In this document: piece after piece, positions 51,779 to 54,414 of the stretch | How the letters are laid out: each line of letters begins with the position of its first letter | How positions within the stretch are numbered: the stretch's first letter is position 1 | NCBI GenBank assembly: GCA_034440455.1 | Contig: JAWXCB010000021.1 | Location: 1 to 54,414, forward strand | Direction of reading: 5' to 3' | DNA length: 54,414 nucleotides | From: JAWXCB01 sp034440455 | GTDB lineage: Bacteria; Bacteroidota; Bacteroidia; Chitinophagales; CAIOSU01 | The notes under the pieces: generated by a model | Databases searched by the model: none | Seen by the model: only the letters and a program-made list of their open reading frames with translations | What the model was told of the DNA's origin: nothing | Made by a program: the position numbers and the translations under genes

Positions 51779-53437
51779 ATGAAACATTTGCTGTCGTTTT
51801 TAGTTCTGTTTGGCATTTCTTTTTTTGCCTCAGCCCAATTATTGCCTGATGAGGAAAAAGCTCCCACGCTTGCAGACACACTGCGGGGCATGTTGCTGGA
51901 ATCGCGCGCGTGTTATGATGTGGGCTATTATGAGCTTACGGTGAAAGTGCATCCAGACAGTCAGTTTATTGAGGGTGTAAATATGATGACGCTGCGGGCG
52001 ACTACCGATTTCACTCAACTGCAATTTGATTTGTTTGAAAACATGCAAATCAAACAAGTGACGTTTGATGATGAAGTGCTCGATTTCCAACGGGCGCACA
52101 ATGCCGTATTTATCACTACGCCTGCGCTTGTGAAGCAGGGAACCACGCATCACCTGCGCATTGATTTTTCAGGCAAGCCCATCGTTGCGAAAACGCCCCC
52201 GTGGGATGGCGGCTTTGTGTGGGAACACGATAAAAACGGCAACCCCTGGATTGGCGTTGCCTGCGAGGGAATTGGCGCGAGCCTGTGGTGGCCCAACAAA
52301 GACCATCTCTCCGATGAGCCTGACAGCATGAAGTTGCACATTATTGTTCCTGATTCATTAGTCGCTGTGGGCAACGGGCAACTGATAAGTATTACCGATG
52401 CCGCTGCGGGCTGGAAACAATACAACTGGCGCGTGAGCTACCCGATTAATAATTACAACGTGACGCTGAACATCGGCAAATATGCCTACTTCAATGATTC
52501 CTACATGAATGAAAACGGCAACCTTGCGCTCAATTATTATGTGCTGGAGCACAACCTGCAAAAAGCAAAAAAGCATTTTGAGCAGGTGAAGCCCATGCTG
52601 AAATGTTTTGAAGAATATCTTGGCGAGTTTCCCTTTTGGCGCGATGGCTACAAACTTGTGGAATCGCCTTACCTCGGCATGGAGCATCAAAGCGCGATTG
52701 CTTATGGCAACGGCTATCAAAAGGGTTACGCGGGTATGGATTTTTCCTACATCGGCTTGGATTTCGATTACATCATCATCCACGAAACGGGGCATGAGTG
52801 GTGGGGCAACAGCGTGAGTTGCAGCGACATTGCCGACCTCTGGATTCACGAGGGCTTCTGCACCTATTCAGAAGCGCTGTATGTGGAATGCCTGCACGGG
52901 CGCGACACCGCGCTTGCTTACATCAACGCAAAAAAGAATCACGTTGAAAATCAGGAGCCTGTTATCGGCACTTACAACATCAACCGCGAAGGCTCTGGCG
53001 ATATGTATAACAAAGGTATGCTGCTGCTGCACACCCTGCGCTCCATCATTCAAAATGATAAAGTGTGGTTTAGCATCATTAAAGGCATCGCCACCGATTT
53101 TAAATATAAAACCACTTCAACTGCCGAAATCGAAGCCAACATCAGCGAGAAGGCGGGCAGAGATTTGAGTTATTTCTTCAATCAATACCTGCGCCATGCA
53201 AAGCTCCCCGTGTTTGAATACAGGCTGCGCAAAAAAAACAAACTGCTCGACTACCGCTGGGTGGCTGATGTGAGCGATTTTAAGATGCCCGTGCGTGTTA
53301 CCACTTCGCCCAATACATTCAAAGAAATTGAACCCACCACCGCGTGGCAAACGATGAATCTTTGGCTTGGAAAAAAAGATACCTTCCTCGTGGCGGATGA
53401 TTTGTTTTATATCGAAGTGAAGAAGGTGAAGAACTAA
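51779..53437 (+). CDS. M1 family zinc metallopeptidase
   Basis: This aminopeptidase of about 552 residues has a signal peptide (MKHLLSFLVLFGISFFASAQ). The zinc motif HETGH is at residues 335-339, followed 18 residues later by Glu358 in 'IHEGFCTYSE'. The upstream 'ESPYLGMEHQSAIAYGNGY' region holds a GXMEN-like exopeptidase loop in the form GMEHQ. Exported to the periplasm or surface, it would cleave N-terminal residues from peptides. The frame opens at a TTG at 51761, but ATG 51779 is chosen because of the promoter element and signal peptide. It is followed by a small hairpin. Confidence 0.92.
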   Translation: MKHLLSFLVLFGISFFASAQLLPDEEKAPTLADTLRGMLLESRACYDVGYYELTVKVHPDSQFIEGVNMMTLRATTDFTQLQFDLFENMQIKQVTFDDEVLDFQRAHNAVFITTPALVKQGTTHHLRIDFSGKPIVAKTPPWDGGFVWEHDKNGNPWIGVACEGIGASLWWPNKDHLSDEPDSMKLHIIVPDSLVAVGNGQLISITDAAAGWKQYNWRVSYPINNYNVTLNIGKYAYFNDSYMNENGNLALNYYVLEHNLQKAKKHFEQVKPMLKCFEEYLGEFPFWRDGYKLVESPYLGMEHQSAIAYGNGYQKGYAGMDFSYIGLDFDYIIIHETGHEWWGNSVSCSDIADLWIHEGFCTYSEALYVECLHGRDTALAYINAKKNHVENQEPVIGTYNINREGSGDMYNKGMLLLHTLRSIIQNDKVWFSIIKGIATDFKYKTTSTAEIEANISEKAGRDLSYFFNQYLRHAKLPVFEYRLRKKNKLLDYRWVADVSDFKMPVRVTTSPNTFKEIEPTTAWQTMNLWLGKKDTFLVADDLFYIEVKKVKN

Positions 53438-53454
53438 CAGCCGCAAGCTGTTAG
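53434..53454 (+). terminator. Short hairpin after the M1 peptidase stop
   Basis: CTAACAGC pairs with GCTGTTAG around CGCAA, overlapping the stop codon. There is no U-tract, so terminator activity is uncertain. Confidence 0.35.
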
Positions 53455-53528
53455 CCTCAAGCTGCAAGCTGAACTCAGTGTCCCTTCCTGAAATAGCTTG
53501 ACACATTTTGAGATAAAAAAAACTCAAA

Positions 53529-53882
53529 ATGGAAACACAAAAAACGATCAGCAAAGCAGCAAAGCGGTGGCTCGTCCGTGAGCTACAAGCAGGAAGGATG
53601 ACATTAGGGGAAGCCTGTGAATATATTTCGGCATACAGTAAAGACCCGCGCTCGATGAATCGATACTGGCAAAAACAATTCGCATCGGAAATTGATTTTA
53701 CTTTACCGGTGATGACTGAAAAAGAAAAAGCAAAACTGGAAGCCGCACAGCAGCGGATGCGCCAGTTGGAAAAGCAATTGGAGGATGTGCAAATGAAAAA
53801 CATCGCGCTGGAAACGATGATTGATCTTACCGAAGAAAAACTCAGAATTACCATCCGAAAAAAATCTGGGACCAAACAGTAA
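53529..53882 (+). CDS. IS3-family transposase OrfA
   Basis: This 117-residue protein has an N-terminal HTH ('KWLVRELQAGRMTLGEACEY'-type region) and a C-terminal leucine-zipper-like coiled coil ('AKLEAAQQRMRQLEKQLEDV'). This is typical of IS3 OrfA, which binds the terminal repeats. Near its 3' end a run of seven A residues is in the correct phase for -1 ribosomal frameshifting into orfB. Confidence 0.88.
   Translation: METQKTISKAAKRWLVRELQAGRMTLGEACEYISAYSKDPRSMNRYWQKQFASEIDFTLPVMTEKEKAKLEAAQQRMRQLEKQLEDVQMKNIALETMIDLTEEKLRITIRKKSGTKQ
53858..53864 (+). promoter_or_regulatory. Programmed -1 frameshift slippery site (A7) in orfA/orfB
   Basis: A AAA AAA is in phase for tandem -1 slippage (codons AAA, AAA in frame with orfA). 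Reading then passes into the orfB frame (ATCTGGGACC...). This is the standard IS3 way to make the OrfAB fusion transposase. Confidence 0.75.
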
Positions 53883-54414
53883 CACAGCTCCGGCAGTTTT
53901 ACCCGCAGTATGGTGCGCGGTATTACTGCTCGCTGTTTGGGCGCAGCCGTCAAGGCTGGTATGAACAAACAAAACGCGAAGAACAGCAGCACATGGCAGC
54001 AGCCCTCGTGTTGAAATTAGTGCGGGAGATCCGCCAGGATTTTACCGCGAGCCGGAGTGTCCAAGCTGCACTACCTGCTGCGGGAAAAGCTCGCGGCACA
54101 CGGCATCAAAAGGGGCAGGGATGCGCTGTATGAATTGCTGGGTGAACACGGTTACCTGCTGCGTTATCGCAGGCGAAAACCCTACACCACCGACAGCAAT
54201 CATCCCTACAAGAAATATCCCAACCTTATCCGTGACATCAAATACCTGACGCATCCCGGACAACTCCGGGTGAGCGACATCACTTACATCCGTTTAAAAG
54301 AAAAATTCTGTTACCTCACCGATGCCTATTCACATAAGATTATCGGACATTGCTTGCATCCCTCGCTGCACAGCGAGGGTCCGATCACTGCGCTGCTGCT
54401 GGCGGTGCAATCAA
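53864..54414 (+). pseudogene. IS3-family transposase OrfB (partial, with a one-base insertion)
   Basis: The frame continues from the A7 site with 'WDQTVTQLRQFYPQYGARYY'. It is interrupted near 54061, where one extra C breaks 'RSVKLHYLLREKL'. The remaining frame is clean: 'GIKRGRDALYELLGEHGYLL', 'RRRKPYTTDSNHPYKKYPNL' and 'VSDITYIRLKEKFCYLTDAY', with the first DDE Asp in SDITYI. The second Asp and Glu lie outside the window. Sequencing error or real decay cannot be told apart. Confidence 0.8.

Larger units (their letters stand above)
53479..54414 (+). mobile_element. IS3-family insertion sequence, left part, runs off right edge
   Basis: It holds orfA and the beginning of orfB in the IS3 arrangement, with a presumed left end near the sequence TGTCCCTTCCTGAAATAG. 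The right end and target duplication are outside the window, so the boundary is approximate. Confidence 0.7.

Noticed and set aside
53117..53992. 291-codon minus-strand frame across the M1 peptidase end and IS start
   Set aside because: It spans two unrelated real genes and has no signature; shadow frame.

Overview
The window looks like a chromosomal stretch of a Bacteroidota bacterium, probably of a free-living or environmental lineage. The evidence is: proteins with type IX secretion (T9SS) C-terminal sorting domains, a PorV/PorQ-like barrel, Bacteroidota-restricted families (DUF2490, DUF3822, collagen-like proteins with a 'KYQAIARN' head), and promoter elements of the Bacteroidota type TAnnTTTG a short distance upstream of several genes. 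Gene starts often lack a Shine-Dalgarno sequence, and several use GTG or TTG.

Layout. 1-1374: start of a collagen-like repeat surface protein that runs off the left edge. 1.6-5.2 kb: mnmA, a lipoprotein and a secreted T9SS subtilase. 5.2-9.2 kb (minus): an iron(III)-type ABC importer (ATPase, fused permease, binding protein) with a PemK/MazF toxin-antitoxin pair lodged between permease and binding protein. 9.3-14.7 kb: ECF sigma factor, DUF2490 protein, a secreted beta-helix-like protein, an NtrC-like regulator without its DNA-binding tail, and a CCA-adding enzyme with an HD domain. 14.7-20.5 kb: sulfotransferase, pyrE head-to-head with a NUDIX gene, a T9SS BNR-repeat protein, then coaD-rsmD-DUF3822. 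20.5-29.2 kb: two hotdog thioesterases, an acyl-CoA carboxylase beta subunit, a decayed gap with a T9SS tail relic, TrmH-family methyltransferase, a large AsmA-like protein, a double SnoaL lipoprotein and rplS. 29.3-32.4 kb: an outer-membrane pair (helix-hairpin-helix plus barrel, and PorV-like). 33-39.4 kb: pyrR-pyrB, a pRiA4b ORF-3-like gene with miaA and a membrane M28 peptidase, msrB, and a thioredoxin-like protein.

39.6-42.5 kb is a small island at a tRNA-Leu(CAG) gene. It holds a frameshifted tyrosine recombinase and two toxin-antitoxin modules (PIN type and HigBA), followed by a long perfect-stem palindrome. 42.7-50.3 kb is the most distinctive part: an E1/ThiF-nitroreductase fusion (Rv1355c-like) and a GNAT/FeeM-like acyltransferase run without gaps into a 7TM-DISM histidine kinase, a receiver-kinase hybrid and a single-domain response regulator. 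A paralogous response regulator lies opposite, on the left. I infer a unit that makes a small molecule and signals, and it is the best candidate here for an undescribed system. 50.4-53.4 kb: a membrane metallophosphoesterase and an M1 peptidase. The right edge carries the start of an IS3-family insertion sequence with a textbook A7 frameshift site and an apparently broken orfB.

All functional names come from reading motifs and recalling families. No database search was run.
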